A stretch of DNA of 36,004 nt. Origin: an uncultured Ectothiorhodospiraceae bacterium (GTDB lineage Bacteria > Pseudomonadota > Gammaproteobacteria > UBA9214). Location: contig CAMYJZ010000031.1 in the NCBI GenBank assembly GCA_947258845.1, positions 1-36,004 on the forward strand, given 5' to 3'. Position numbers and translations under genes: made by a program. Positions within the stretch are counted from its first letter, which is position 1; every line of letters starts with the position of its first letter. The notes beneath the pieces are model-generated. The model saw nothing but the letters and a program-made list of their open reading frames with translations. It was not told the DNA's origin and did no database searches. This document shows positions 7,087 to 15,679 of this stretch, piece by piece.

Positions 7087-9354
7087 TCAATTACCAGCAC
7101 GCACCAGGCCGCCCAGGCCACCCTGCTCGAGCACGCCGTTGTAGAGGTCCCGGATGGCACGCGGGTCCTCCATCTCCAGTGCCTGTGCCAGCAGGTCGCG
7201 CGCCTCGGTTTGGGTGAAGCTGCGGATCACCCACTTGATCCGCGGCAGGCTGCTGGCGGACATGCTCAGGCTGTCGACACCCAGCCCCAGCAGCGCCAGC
7301 ACCGCGGCGGGATCACCCGCCATTTCCCCGCACACGCTCACCGGCTTGCCAAGGCGGTGGGCATCGTCCACGACCTGCCTGATGGCCTGCAACACCGACG
7401 GATGCAGCGACTGGTAGAGGTTCGCAACCCGGGTATTGTTGCGGTCCACGGCCAGCAGGTACTGGGTCAGGTCGTTGGTGCCGATGGAGAAATAGTCCAC
7501 CCGCCTCGCCAGCGCCTTGATCTGGTAGACCGCCGAGGGCACCTCGATCATCATGCCGACGGGGGGGCGGTGCACGTCCTCCCCGTTCTCGACCAGCTCG
7601 AGCATGGCCTTGGAGATAAAGGTCATGGCCATATCCAGCTCGCTCACCGTCGAGATCATGGGCAGCAGGATGGTCAGATTGTCCAGCCCGATGCTGGCGC
7701 GCAGCATGGCGCGCAGCTGGGTCAGAAAGATCTCCGGGTGGTCCAGCGAGATGCGGATGCCGCGCCAGCCGAGGAAGGGGTTGTCCTCCTTGACCGGAAA
7801 ATAGGACAGCATCTTGTCACCCCCGACATCGAGGGTGCGCAGGGTAACCGGACGCGGCGCATAGGCCTCCAGGGTCTTGCGGTAGAGTCGCAGCTGCTCG
7901 TTTTCTCCCGGAAACTGTTCCCGCATGAGGAACGGGATTTCGGTACGGTACAACCCGACACCGTCACCCTGGCTGTACACCGGTGCGTTGATGTCCGAAA
8001 GCACCAACCCGGTATTGAGGTAAAGCGGCATCGATACGCCGTCCGGCGTCTGCGACGGCTGCCCGGCGATCTTCTTCAGGCCCTCGGTGAGTGCGGACTC
8101 CTCCGCCTGCAGGCGGACGAATTCCTTGCGCACCAGCATGGACGGGTTGACATACACATCGCCACGGTAGCCATCCGCGATCAGGGTCTGGCCTTCCATG
8201 CGGTTCACCGGCAGGTCCTCGACACCCATAACCGCCGCCACGCCCATGGACTGGGCCAGGATGGCCACGTGCGAGGAACTCGAACCGCTGGCTGAAACGA
8301 TCCCGACCAGCATCCCTGGCGGGATCTCGGCGAGCTGGCCGATGCTGATGTCCTCGCCCACCAGTACCGTACGGGTATAGGCCGTACGGCTGGCCGGCCG
8401 GTCGGACTGTATATGGGTGAGTATCCGGCGCCCCAGGTCACGGATATCGCTGGCCCGTTCGCGCAAATAGGCGTCTTCCATGCCCTCGAAGACCTGCACG
8501 TGTTCCGCGATGGTCGCGCGCAGGGCGCCCGGTGCCCAGTTGCCGGCCTGTATTCGTTCCACGGTCTCGCCCACGATGCTGTCACTGCCGAGCATCATCA
8601 CCAGGGCATCGAACAGGGCCAGCTCCTCGGGGGGCAGGCTGGCGGACATGCGGTTGGCATAGTCGCGCAAGTCGTCCTGCACAGCGACAACGGCCTCGTG
8701 AAAGGTCTGGACCTCGGTATCGATATCCACCGCCTTGCGGTCCGGGACGGCATCCAGGTTGGCCGGCGGGTACACCACCATGGCCTGGCCGATCGCCACG
8801 CCGGGTGCACCCGGCAACCCCTTGAGCGTGATCGACACCTCGTCGGTGGCCTCCAGCAGGTGGGCGATCTCGCCGCTGGCCCCGGCATGGGTGATGGCGC
8901 CGGCCAGCTGCGCCGCCAGCGTGACCAGGAAGGCCTCTTCCTCGTCATCGAACTTGCGTGATACGCGCTGCCGAACCACCAGCACACCGAGCACCTTGCC
9001 GTGCTGAATAATGGGTACGCCGAGAAAACCATGGTAGGGCTGCTCACCGGTCTCGACAATGAACCGGTAATTGGGATGGCTGGGGGCGTCGTCCAGGTTC
9101 AGGGGCTCCTCGCGCTCGGCCACCCTGCCGACCAGGCCCTCCCCCGGGTTGAGGCGCACCTTGCCGATGGCATCCTTGCGAAAGCCCTGCGTGGCCATCA
9201 GCACATGCTGTTGGTTTTCGGGATCGGTCAGGTAGACCGAGGCCACGTCCACGCCCACGTTCACACGCACGCGCTCGACAATGATATCCAGCGCCTGCTG
9301 GAGATCCCGGGCCGCATTGACCTCCTGGATGATGCGTCGAAGGATATCGAGCAT
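7087..9354 (-). CDS. ptsP: Phosphoenolpyruvate-protein phosphotransferase PtsP (enzyme I Ntr)
   Basis: This 755-aa protein is the nitrogen-related enzyme I. It transfers phosphate from PEP to NPr (PtsO) in the PTS-Ntr regulatory system in the cytoplasm. A GAF domain covers about residues 17-160, followed by the enzyme I N-terminal domain opening with LKGLPGAPGVAIGQA. The phosphorylatable histidine is in ASGSSSSHVAILAQSMG (about His362). The C-terminal PEP-binding barrel contains GVGLYRTEIPFLM, TLDVGGDKMLSYF, the metal-site region SIGTNDLTQYLLAVDRNN and SVCGEMAGDP. The length fits the family. The start ATG has an AAAGG box at good spacing. It lies 100 bases downstream of rppH, the classic gammaproteobacterial arrangement, so one transcript is likely. 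Confidence 0.96.
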   Translation of the reverse strand: MLDILRRIIQEVNAARDLQQALDIIVERVRVNVGVDVASVYLTDPENQQHVLMATQGFRKDAIGKVRLNPGEGLVGRVAEREEPLNLDDAPSHPNYRFIVETGEQPYHGFLGVPIIQHGKVLGVLVVRQRVSRKFDDEEEAFLVTLAAQLAGAITHAGASGEIAHLLEATDEVSITLKGLPGAPGVAIGQAMVVYPPANLDAVPDRKAVDIDTEVQTFHEAVVAVQDDLRDYANRMSASLPPEELALFDALVMMLGSDSIVGETVERIQAGNWAPGALRATIAEHVQVFEGMEDAYLRERASDIRDLGRRILTHIQSDRPASRTAYTRTVLVGEDISIGQLAEIPPGMLVGIVSASGSSSSHVAILAQSMGVAAVMGVEDLPVNRMEGQTLIADGYRGDVYVNPSMLVRKEFVRLQAEESALTEGLKKIAGQPSQTPDGVSMPLYLNTGLVLSDINAPVYSQGDGVGLYRTEIPFLMREQFPGENEQLRLYRKTLEAYAPRPVTLRTLDVGGDKMLSYFPVKEDNPFLGWRGIRISLDHPEIFLTQLRAMLRASIGLDNLTILLPMISTVSELDMAMTFISKAMLELVENGEDVHRPPVGMMIEVPSAVYQIKALARRVDYFSIGTNDLTQYLLAVDRNNTRVANLYQSLHPSVLQAIRQVVDDAHRLGKPVSVCGEMAGDPAAVLALLGLGVDSLSMSASSLPRIKWVIRSFTQTEARDLLAQALEMEDPRAIRDLYNGVLEQGGLGGLVRAGN

Positions 9355-9454
9355 GTACGCCTTTCCGCCTGTCAGTGGGTGGGCCGCGAGTTACACCGCC
9401 CCGGGTAGTACCCCGGGCCCGGGTGCCGTTTTGTGTGCGGTTGAAAACCTGCTG

Positions 9455-9952
9455 TTAACGGGAGGCGTTGGGTACCCCGTCGGGAAACAGCAGCGGTGCC
9501 AGTTCGTTCAGTGCCTTTTTATAGACACTGCGTTTGAAGGCGACCACCTCGTCCAGCGGCCGCCAGTAATCGACCCAGCGCCAGTGGTCGAATTCGGGCT
9601 GCTCGGCGCGATCCAGATGGACCTCGGCATCGTCACACAGCAGGCGCAACATGAACCAGACCTGCTTCTGGCCGATACACACCGGCCGGCTGCTGCGCCT
9701 GATGAAGCGGCGCGGCAGGCGGTAGCGCAGCCAGCCGCGGGTCGCACCCAGCAATTCGACATGATCGGGAAGCAGGCCGACCTCCTCGGCCAGTTCACGG
9801 TACATGGCCTCGGCCGGGGTCTCGTCACTGTGTATACCGCCCTGCGGGAACTGCCAGGCATCCTGACCGACACGGCGTGCCCATAGCAGCCGGCCCTGGC
9901 AGTTGGACAGGATGATGCCGACATTCGGCCTAAATCCATCCGGGTCAATCAC
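9455..9952 (-). CDS. rppH: RNA pyrophosphohydrolase RppH (Nudix)
   Basis: This 165-aa Nudix hydrolase removes pyrophosphate from the 5' triphosphate of mRNAs and so triggers 5'-dependent decay. The N-terminus [17 protein letters not shown] is the RppH signature. The Nudix box [20 protein letters not shown] begins near residue 38 and contains the REL-EE metal-binding core. [11 protein letters not shown] and the later [10 protein letters not shown] match the family, as does the full length. The start codon is GTG (9950-9952) with an AAGG about 8 bases upstream; the conserved MIDPDG start supports it. It heads the rppH-ptsP unit and is divergent from the HAD-IB phosphatase gene. Confidence 0.96.
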   Translation of the reverse strand: MIDPDGFRPNVGIILSNCQGRLLWARRVGQDAWQFPQGGIHSDETPAEAMYRELAEEVGLLPDHVELLGATRGWLRYRLPRRFIRRSSRPVCIGQKQVWFMLRLLCDDAEVHLDRAEQPEFDHWRWVDYWRPLDEVVAFKRSVYKKALNELAPLLFPDGVPNASR

Positions 9953-10109
9953 TTACGGAACCTTCAATGCGTAATCTCGATTAACGGTCATTCTCCCATA
10001 GGCAGGCAGGCGGAGCAAATGACCCCGGCCGATCAGCAAGGTGACGGTTTTACCTTTGCAGCCCCACCCACTATGCTTGGCGGCGTTTTTCATACGGAAC
10101 CGGCTGGCT

Positions 10110-10766
10110 GTGAGCATCGCACTCTTTGACCTCGACAACACCCTGATCGGCGGAGACAGCGACTACCTGTGGGGCTGTTTTCTGGCCGAGCGCGGCATCG
10201 TGGACGGCGACTATTACCAGCAGGAGAACCAGCGCTTCTATGACCAGTACAAGGCAGGCGAGCTGGACATCCACGAGTTTCTGCGCTTTCAGCTCAAGCC
10301 CCTGGCCGAACATGACATGGACTCCCTCCAGCAATGGCGGGATGCGTACATCGAGGAAAAGATCAGGCCGATCCTGCTGCCGAAGGCACAGACGCTGATC
10401 GATTCGCACCAGGCCCGGGGCGATACCCTGGTCATAATCACCGCCACCAACAGCTTCATTACCGCACCCATTGCCGGGCTCTACGGCATCGAACACCTGC
10501 TGGCCACCGAACCCGAGGTCAGCGCGGGCCGCTATACGGGGAGTGTCAGCGACGTGCCCTGCTTCCAGCAAGGCAAGGTGGAAAAACTGGCCGGCTGGCT
10601 CGCGGCGCATGACCAGAGCCTCGACACCAGCTGGTTCTACAGCGATTCCCACAACGACCTGCCGTTGCTGAACCGGGTCACCCACCCGATTGCCGTCGAC
10701 CCCGACGAGATTCTCCGCCAGCATGCCGCAGATCACGGCTGGCCGGTGATGAGCCTGCGGGACTGA
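10110..10766 (+). CDS. HAD-superfamily IB phosphatase (SerB/CicA-like)
   Basis: I start at GTG 10110 (VSIALFDLDNTLIGGDSD); the longer ORF-track start overlaps the rppH upstream region and adds a non-conserved leader. The 218-aa product has the HAD motifs in order: motif I FDLDNTLIGGDSD at residues 5-17, a cap with YYQQENQRFYDQYKAGELD, motif II in VIITATNSF, a lysine in QQGKVEKLAGWL and motif III YSDSHNDLPLL. This pattern fits the HAD-IB group, which includes phosphoserine phosphatase-like and CicA-like enzymes. The exact substrate cannot be read from sequence. It is divergent from rppH, a neighbourhood common in gammaproteobacteria. Confidence 0.88.
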   Translation: MSIALFDLDNTLIGGDSDYLWGCFLAERGIVDGDYYQQENQRFYDQYKAGELDIHEFLRFQLKPLAEHDMDSLQQWRDAYIEEKIRPILLPKAQTLIDSHQARGDTLVIITATNSFITAPIAGLYGIEHLLATEPEVSAGRYTGSVSDVPCFQQGKVEKLAGWLAAHDQSLDTSWFYSDSHNDLPLLNRVTHPIAVDPDEILRQHAADHGWPVMSLRD

Positions 10767-11003
10767 AAACAAGGGGACATTCTCATTGCTGCCCCGCTTA
10801 ATCCCTTCTCCTTTATGCCCGTCTTTTGGGTGCTCCGGCAGGTATCGAAAAAGTCCTCTCTCCCTCCAGGAAAGGCTAGGGTAAGGTGTGTGAAAGGTAG
10901 TTTCTTAACGGCATGATTTATCAACCCTCTCCCTCACCCTCTCCCTCACCCTCTCCCACTCATGGGAGAGGGGATTATTTTCTTAATGGCATAGACATCA
11001 TTC
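10767..11003. other. Intergenic region between HAD gene and btuC
   Basis: Just after the HAD stop is a truncated AAGGGGACATTCTC motif related to the hairpin at 7043-7071. The remainder is unremarkable until the CCCTCTCCCTCA repeat and hairpin at 10925-10973. I see no cobalamin riboswitch upstream of btuC. Confidence 0.6.
10925..10973. repeat. CCCTCTCCCTCA tandem repeat ending in a perfect hairpin
   Basis: About two and a half 12-bp CCCTCTCCCTCA units (10925-10949) run into a perfect 10-bp stem, CCCTCTCCCA (10949-10958) and TGGGAGAGGG (10963-10972), with a 4-base loop. A weak ATTATTTT tail follows, so it could end transcription from the HAD gene. The same CCCTCTCC/GGAGAGGG arms flank the P50 copy near 3500. 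Confidence 0.8.
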
Positions 11004-12014
11004 ATGTCTTTTCTGAAGACCGGTTCGATGCGTCCGCTGCTGCTGTTTAGCGGTCTACTGGCACTGGCGCTGGCCGGGTTTGCCTGGAGCCTCGCAAGCG
11101 GCAGTCTCGATGTCGGCTGGCGCGGGCTCATGGACGCCCTGTTCACCGACGACGCCGGGCTGCACGCCCGGGTGATACTCGAATTGCGCTGGCCCCGCGC
11201 GGCCGCGGCCTTTGTTACCGGCGCCCTGCTCGCACTGGCCGGGGCATTGATGCAGGTGCTGTTGCGCAACCCGCTGGCCGACCCCTACGTCCTCGGCATC
11301 TCCGGCGGTGCGGCCACCGGGGCGCTGCTGACCCTGTTGCTCGGGCTCGGCGGCCTGTGGCTGCACGGGGCCGCCTTCAGCGGCGCCCTGCTGTCGATGC
11401 TGATCGTGTTCGGCCTGGCGCACGGCCGCGGCAGCTGGACCATCAACCGCCTGCTGCTGACCGGCATCGTCATCGCCGCCGGCTGGGGCGCGGTCATCGG
11501 TTTCCTGCTGGCGATAAGCCCGGAGCAGAACCTGCGCGGCATGCTGTTCTGGCTGATGGGCGACCTGGCCTACTCCGGCACGCCGCTGGCCGGCCTCGTT
11601 GTCCTGCTGGCCGGGTTGCTGATCGCGCTGGCCATGGGCCGTATGCTCAACATCCTCGCGCACGGCGAGTTGGCCGCGGCGACCCTCGGCGTGCCGGTCG
11701 CGGCCGTGCGCCGCCTGATCTATGTACTGGCCTCCCTGCTCACCGCCGCCGCGGTGACCATGGCCGGCAGCATCGGTTTCGTCGGCCTGGTGGTCCCGCA
11801 CATGCTGCGCCTTGTGGGGGTGCGCGATCACCGCCTGCTGCTGCCGGCGGCGGCCCTGCTGGGCGGCAGCCTGCTGCTGATCGCCGACACCCTGGCGCGC
11901 ACCCTGCTGGCACCGCGCCAGTTACCGGTGGGCATCCTGACGGCACTGGTGGGCGTGCCGGTGTTCCTGCTGCTACTGTACCGCAGCCGCGAACTCCACG
12001 GCCGGGCGGGCTAA
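11004..12014 (+). CDS. btuC: Vitamin B12 ABC transporter permease BtuC (FecCD family)
   Basis: This 336-aa polytopic protein belongs to the FecCD/BtuC permease family, which forms the membrane channel for B12 or iron-chelate import. Family signatures include LELRWPRAAAAFVTGALLAL, MQVLLRNPLADPYVLGISGG (about residues 77-96) and GSIGFVGLVVPHMLRLVGVRDHR near the C-terminus. About ten hydrophobic helices are visible. The B12 assignment rests on context: the ATPase gene follows by 5 bases, and a cobalamin riboswitch with btuB, tonB and an adenosyltransferase gene come next. The start at 11004 lacks a clear Shine-Dalgarno; ATG 11028 is an alternative. Confidence 0.88.
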   Translation: MSFLKTGSMRPLLLFSGLLALALAGFAWSLASGSLDVGWRGLMDALFTDDAGLHARVILELRWPRAAAAFVTGALLALAGALMQVLLRNPLADPYVLGISGGAATGALLTLLLGLGGLWLHGAAFSGALLSMLIVFGLAHGRGSWTINRLLLTGIVIAAGWGAVIGFLLAISPEQNLRGMLFWLMGDLAYSGTPLAGLVVLLAGLLIALAMGRMLNILAHGELAAATLGVPVAAVRRLIYVLASLLTAAAVTMAGSIGFVGLVVPHMLRLVGVRDHRLLLPAAALLGGSLLLIADTLARTLLAPRQLPVGILTALVGVPVFLLLLYRSRELHGRAG

Positions 12015-12019
12015 CGGCG

Positions 12020-12787
12020 ATGGCGCTGCTGGAAATATCGGGACTCGACGTCCACATCGGCAGCGCTGACGTCTGCCAGCGGCTGGAACTGCAGGTCAAC
12101 GCCGGCGAACGCTGGGCCATCCTCGGCCGCAACGGCGCCGGCAAGACCACCCTGCTGCACACCCTGGCGGGCCTGCGGCGTCCCGACAGCGGCACGCTGC
12201 GACTGGATGGCGCGGCGCTGGACGCCCTGCCCCGGCGCCGCATCGCCCAACAGGTCGGTGTCCTGCTGCAGGACCACCTGGATGCCTTTCCCGCCAGCGT
12301 CATGGAGACCGTGCTGATCGGGCGCCACCCCTACCTGGGGGCGCTGCAGTGGGAGGGTCCGGATGACTACGCGCGGGCCCGCGCCGCCCTGCACGCCGTC
12401 GGACTGGACGGGCTGGAGGATCGCAACGTGGCCACGCTCTCCGGGGGCGAACGCCGGCGCCTGGGCATCGCCACCCTGCTGACCCAGGACCCGGCCCTGT
12501 GGCTGCTCGACGAACCCACCAACCACCTGGACGTCCACCAGCAGATCCGCATCCTGGACCTGTTGCAGGCCCGATCGCAGGCACAACACAAGACGCTGCT
12601 GCTGGTGATGCACGACCTCAACCTGGCCCTGCGCTATTGCGACCGCTTCCTGTTGCTGTTCGGGGAGGGCAAAACCGCCCAGGGCAGCGCGGAGGAGGTG
12701 CTGACCCGGGCGACCCTGGAACGCCTGTACGGGCACCCGATGCACACCCTGGACGGGCCGCGGGGCCCGGTCTGGCTGCCGGGATAA
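12020..12787 (+). CDS. btuD: Vitamin B12 ABC transporter ATP-binding protein BtuD
   Basis: This 255-aa ABC ATPase powers B12 import with BtuC. Walker A is GRNGAGKTT (about residues 36-44), the Q-loop lies in VGVLLQDHLDAF, the signature is LSGGERRRL, Walker B is WLLDEPTNHLD and the switch histidine is in LLVMHDLNLAL. The start ATG 12020 follows the btuC stop by 5 bases, so translation is coupled. The ORF-track start (11357) is a frame inside btuC. The ending is consistent with a complete gene. Confidence 0.92.
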   Translation: MALLEISGLDVHIGSADVCQRLELQVNAGERWAILGRNGAGKTTLLHTLAGLRRPDSGTLRLDGAALDALPRRRIAQQVGVLLQDHLDAFPASVMETVLIGRHPYLGALQWEGPDDYARARAALHAVGLDGLEDRNVATLSGGERRRLGIATLLTQDPALWLLDEPTNHLDVHQQIRILDLLQARSQAQHKTLLLVMHDLNLALRYCDRFLLLFGEGKTAQGSAEEVLTRATLERLYGHPMHTLDGPRGPVWLPG

Positions 12788-12809
12788 GCGCCGCTACCCA
12801 CTGCCCGCC

Positions 12810-12838
12810 TTGACACCCCTGCGGGCGGGACTTAAAGT
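12810..12838 (+). promoter_or_regulatory. Sigma70 promoter driving the riboswitch-btuB transcript
   Basis: A perfect -35 TTGACA (12810-12815), a 17-base spacer and a TAAAGT -10 (12833-12838) lie immediately before the riboswitch. The predicted start near 12845 coincides with the first riboswitch helix. A GC-rich CCCGCC/GGCGGG inverted repeat spans part of the promoter. Confidence 0.7.
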
Positions 12839-12847
12839 CGTCCGCGC

Positions 12848-13036
12848 TTACAGGTGTCCCGCGGACAGTCGTCCCCGGGATGAAACGGGAAGCCGGTGCG
12901 TCACCCCATGACAATTCCGGCGCTGCCCCCGCAACGGTAAGCGAGACAAGGTGGGCCAGCATGCCACTGCGCACAGCGCGGGAAGGCGGTCCACCGGGAT
13001 GATTCCTCTCGCGAGCCCGGAGACCGGCCTGGAGCC
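12848..13036 (+). ncRNA. Cobalamin (adenosylcobalamin) riboswitch
   Basis: The conserved blocks occur in order: the leader ACAGGTG, GGGAAGCCGGTG, the CTGCCCCCGCAACGGTAAGC core, CACTGCG, GCGGGAAGG and the B12-box region GAGCCCGGAGACCGGCC ending near 13036. This is the standard B12 aptamer, which binds cobalamin and represses the downstream gene. The likely expression platform is downstream: AGACAG (13066-13071) can pair with CTGTCT (13088-13093), and a C-rich run after it could pair with the GGGGAG ribosome-binding site of btuB. That switching mechanism is inference. Confidence 0.95.
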
Positions 13037-13139
13037 TGACTTGAACGTATCGCGGCGGGCGATGCAGACAGGATGCCCTCCGCCTCTCTGTCTTTCCCCC
13101 CGGTACCGCTACAGCGCGGGTGTGCGCAGGGGAGAACTG

Positions 13140-14999
13140 ATGGAACCGGGTCGACGCCCAATCATGGGTCTGCTGCTCTTCAGCTGCCTGTTTACCGGCC
13201 TGGTGCCGGAGGCCGCGAACGCACAGACCCCTGTCGTCGTCACCGCCACCCGCATGGCGCAGACCGCCGATGAAACCCTCGCCTCCGTCACCGTCATCAG
13301 CCGCGACCAGATCCAACGCAGCCAGGCGGGCAGCCTGACCGAATTGTTGCGCGGCGTGACCGGCATCGACATCGTCACCCAGGGGGGCGCGGGTCAGCTG
13401 AGCTCGATGTTCATGCGCGGCACCAATCCCGGCCATGTCGCCCTGCTGGTCGACGGCCTCCGCATGGGTTCGGTGACCGCGGGCAGGGTGTCCTGGGAAT
13501 TCATCCCGCTGCACCAGGTCGAGCGCATCGAGATCGTGCGCGGCCCCAACTCGGCCCTGTACGGCTCCGAGGCGATCGGCGGTGTCATCCAGATCTTCAC
13601 CCGGCGTGGCAGGGGCCCGCTGCAGTGGAGTGCAACGGCCGGCGGCGGGCGTTACAACAGCCGCGAGGCGACGCTGGACCTCAGCGGCTCCGCCGCCGAC
13701 AACTGGTTTTCCGGCCGGTTCTCCAGGCTGGAGACCGATGGTTTCGATGCCCGCGATCCCACTGTCGAGTTCAGCACCCCGATCGATGATCCGGACGACG
13801 ACGGTCACGCCAACACCGCCCTGAGCCTGAGGGCCGGGCACCGTTTCGCCGGCGGCAGCGAACTGGAATTCCACGGTCTGCACGCACAAGGCAACGTCGA
13901 GTTCGACAGCAGTGCCCCCTACCCCGATGAAGACGATTTCGTCGAGCAGGTGCTGGGGGTGTCGCTGCGCACACCGCTCACGGCATTCCTGGACCTCACC
14001 GCCACGGCGGGCCGCAGCCTGGACGAACGCGAGAGCTTCCGCTCCGGGGTGCCGGACTCGACGATACACTTCGATTCGGAACGTCGCAGCTTCTCCCTGC
14101 AGGGGGACTATGCGCCCTCTGATGAGGACATCGTCACCCTTGGCCTTGACTATCATGACGACCGGGTTGACAGCAGCACGCCCTACAACGAAACCGCGCG
14201 TTACACCCAGGCCGTGTTTGCCCAGTACCGCGGCGAGCGCGGCGGGTACACCCTGCTGGCGCGCATCCGGCCGCTGGATGACGAACAGTTCGGCAACCAC
14301 ACGACCGGCAACCTGGCCTGGGGATACCAGTTACACCCGACCACCCGCCTGGTGGCCTCCTGGGGCACGGCCTACCGGGCACCCACCTTCAACGACCTGT
14401 ACTTCCCGGACTTCATGGGCTTCCCCACCAGCAACCCGGACCTCAACCCCGAAGAATCGGAGACCCTCGAGTTCGGCGCCGAGGGCCGTGCCGGCGGACT
14501 CGACTGGGACCTGCGCATCTTCCGCACGCGCATCGATGACCTGATCGTATTCGACCTGGCCAGCTTCCTGCCGGCCAATGTGGATCAGGCCACCATCGAA
14601 GGACTGGAGGCCGCGCTGTCCGGTGACCTGTATGGCTGGACAACCAGCGCATCGGCAACCTTCCTCAACCCGACCGATGACAACACCGGCAATATCCTGC
14701 CGCGGCGCACCAAGCGCAGCCTCAAGCTGGATATCGACCGCCGCTTCGGAAAGGCCGGCATCGGCGCCTCATTCATTGCCCAGAGTGCCCGCTTTGACGA
14801 CCGGGACAATACGATCACGCTGGGTGGCTACGGCCTGCTCGATCTGCGCGCCGCCTGGCAGCTGGACCGCAACTGGCAACTGCAGGGCCGTCTGGAAAAC
14901 GCGCTCGACAAGGACTACCAGACGGTCGATACCTATAACACCGCAGGGCGCAGCCTGTTCGTGGCCCTGCGCTACCGCGCGGATGCACAGGCGCACTGA
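13140..14999 (+). CDS. btuB: TonB-dependent vitamin B12 outer-membrane receptor BtuB
   Basis: I start at ATG 13140, which has GGGGAG 5 bases upstream; the longer ORF-track start would translate the riboswitch. The 619-aa product has a signal peptide (LLLFSCLFTGLVPEAANA), a TonB box-like TPVVVTATR and a plug domain with DQIQRSQAGSLTELLRGVTG and RIEIVRGPNSALYGSEAIGG. A 22-strand-type barrel follows, with the ASWGTAYRAPTFNDLYFP motif typical of BtuB and a C-terminal GRSLFVALRYR strand. The size and the upstream B12 riboswitch support BtuB. An Asp-rich loop (DDPDDDGHANT) could bind calcium, as known for BtuB. Confidence 0.94.
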   Translation: MEPGRRPIMGLLLFSCLFTGLVPEAANAQTPVVVTATRMAQTADETLASVTVISRDQIQRSQAGSLTELLRGVTGIDIVTQGGAGQLSSMFMRGTNPGHVALLVDGLRMGSVTAGRVSWEFIPLHQVERIEIVRGPNSALYGSEAIGGVIQIFTRRGRGPLQWSATAGGGRYNSREATLDLSGSAADNWFSGRFSRLETDGFDARDPTVEFSTPIDDPDDDGHANTALSLRAGHRFAGGSELEFHGLHAQGNVEFDSSAPYPDEDDFVEQVLGVSLRTPLTAFLDLTATAGRSLDERESFRSGVPDSTIHFDSERRSFSLQGDYAPSDEDIVTLGLDYHDDRVDSSTPYNETARYTQAVFAQYRGERGGYTLLARIRPLDDEQFGNHTTGNLAWGYQLHPTTRLVASWGTAYRAPTFNDLYFPDFMGFPTSNPDLNPEESETLEFGAEGRAGGLDWDLRIFRTRIDDLIVFDLASFLPANVDQATIEGLEAALSGDLYGWTTSASATFLNPTDDNTGNILPRRTKRSLKLDIDRRFGKAGIGASFIAQSARFDDRDNTITLGGYGLLDLRAAWQLDRNWQLQGRLENALDKDYQTVDTYNTAGRSLFVALRYRADAQAH

Positions 15000-15000
15000 C

Positions 15001-15678
15001 ATGCTGCGTTTTATCGTCCTCTCGCTGGCACTGCACGGCCTGGCCGTCGGGGTCTGGTATCACCGGGAAACAGGTCCCGAGGAAATCAGTGGCAGCAGAA
15101 CCCTCGCGCTGGTCTTGCTACCGCCCGCTACGACTGCCACGGGCAGCCGCGTGAAACAGGCCGAACACCCCGCGCCGGACACGGCGCCTGCTGCACGCCT
15201 GGCCAGCCCGCCGGAACAGCACCGGAGCGTGCCGGTACCTGCCGAGCCCCCACCTCAACTGCATGCACCTACCCGCCGCACGGCAGCGACCGCACCCGCG
15301 GCAAGCGTGGAAACCCCTGATACAGCGGCCCGCGAACTGGCCAGCGCCGCACCCGCAACAACAACTCCGGCAGCCGATGACAGTCTGGCAAGGCAGGCCG
15401 TACAAACCGCTGTTTCCAGTGCGCTCAAGGCAAATTTCCGCTACCCGAGGATTGCCCGTCGCAATGGCTGGGAAGGGACGGTCATGCTCGCCCTGCGGGT
15501 GCTGCCGGACGGGCAGCTGACTGACATACTGGTCTCCAGCAGCTCCGGGCACGCGGTGCTTGACCGCGCTGCGCTGCACACCTTGCTGACCGCAAGTGTG
15601 CCCCAGGCAACACAGTGGCTGAGTGACCAGGCCATTGACCTGGTACTCCCGGTTGAATACCGTTTACTGGACAGCTGA
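15001..15678 (+). CDS. tonB: Energy transducer TonB (locus-dedicated)
   Basis: This 225-aa protein begins one base after the btuB stop. It has an N-terminal membrane anchor (FIVLSLALHGLAVGVW, residues 4-19), a long Pro/Ala-rich spacer to about residue 125 and a C-terminal TonB domain with FRYPRIARRNGWEGTVMLALRV-like sequence and SSSGHAVLDRAALHTL. It couples the proton-motive force to the outer-membrane receptor. The placement between btuB and pduO suggests it is dedicated to B12 uptake. The linker is low-complexity but in frame. ExbB and ExbD are not in this window. Confidence 0.9.
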   Translation: MLRFIVLSLALHGLAVGVWYHRETGPEEISGSRTLALVLLPPATTATGSRVKQAEHPAPDTAPAARLASPPEQHRSVPVPAEPPPQLHAPTRRTAATAPAASVETPDTAARELASAAPATTTPAADDSLARQAVQTAVSSALKANFRYPRIARRNGWEGTVMLALRVLPDGQLTDILVSSSSGHAVLDRAALHTLLTASVPQATQWLSDQAIDLVLPVEYRLLDS

Positions 15679-15679
15679 T

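Noticed and set aside
7210-8295. 361-aa plus-strand ORF
   Set aside because: It lies entirely antisense to ptsP and shows the typical shadow composition of a GC-rich gene.
10767-11003. Second cobalamin riboswitch upstream of btuC
   Set aside because: None of the conserved aptamer blocks (such as CCGCAACGGTAAGC) is present.
12951-13139. N-terminal extension of BtuB proposed by the ORF track
   Set aside because: It would translate the riboswitch aptamer; the ATG at 13140 has a good ribosome-binding site followed directly by a signal peptide.
12618-14300. 560-aa minus-strand ORF
   Set aside because: It runs antisense through btuD, the riboswitch and btuB, and has no recognisable motif.
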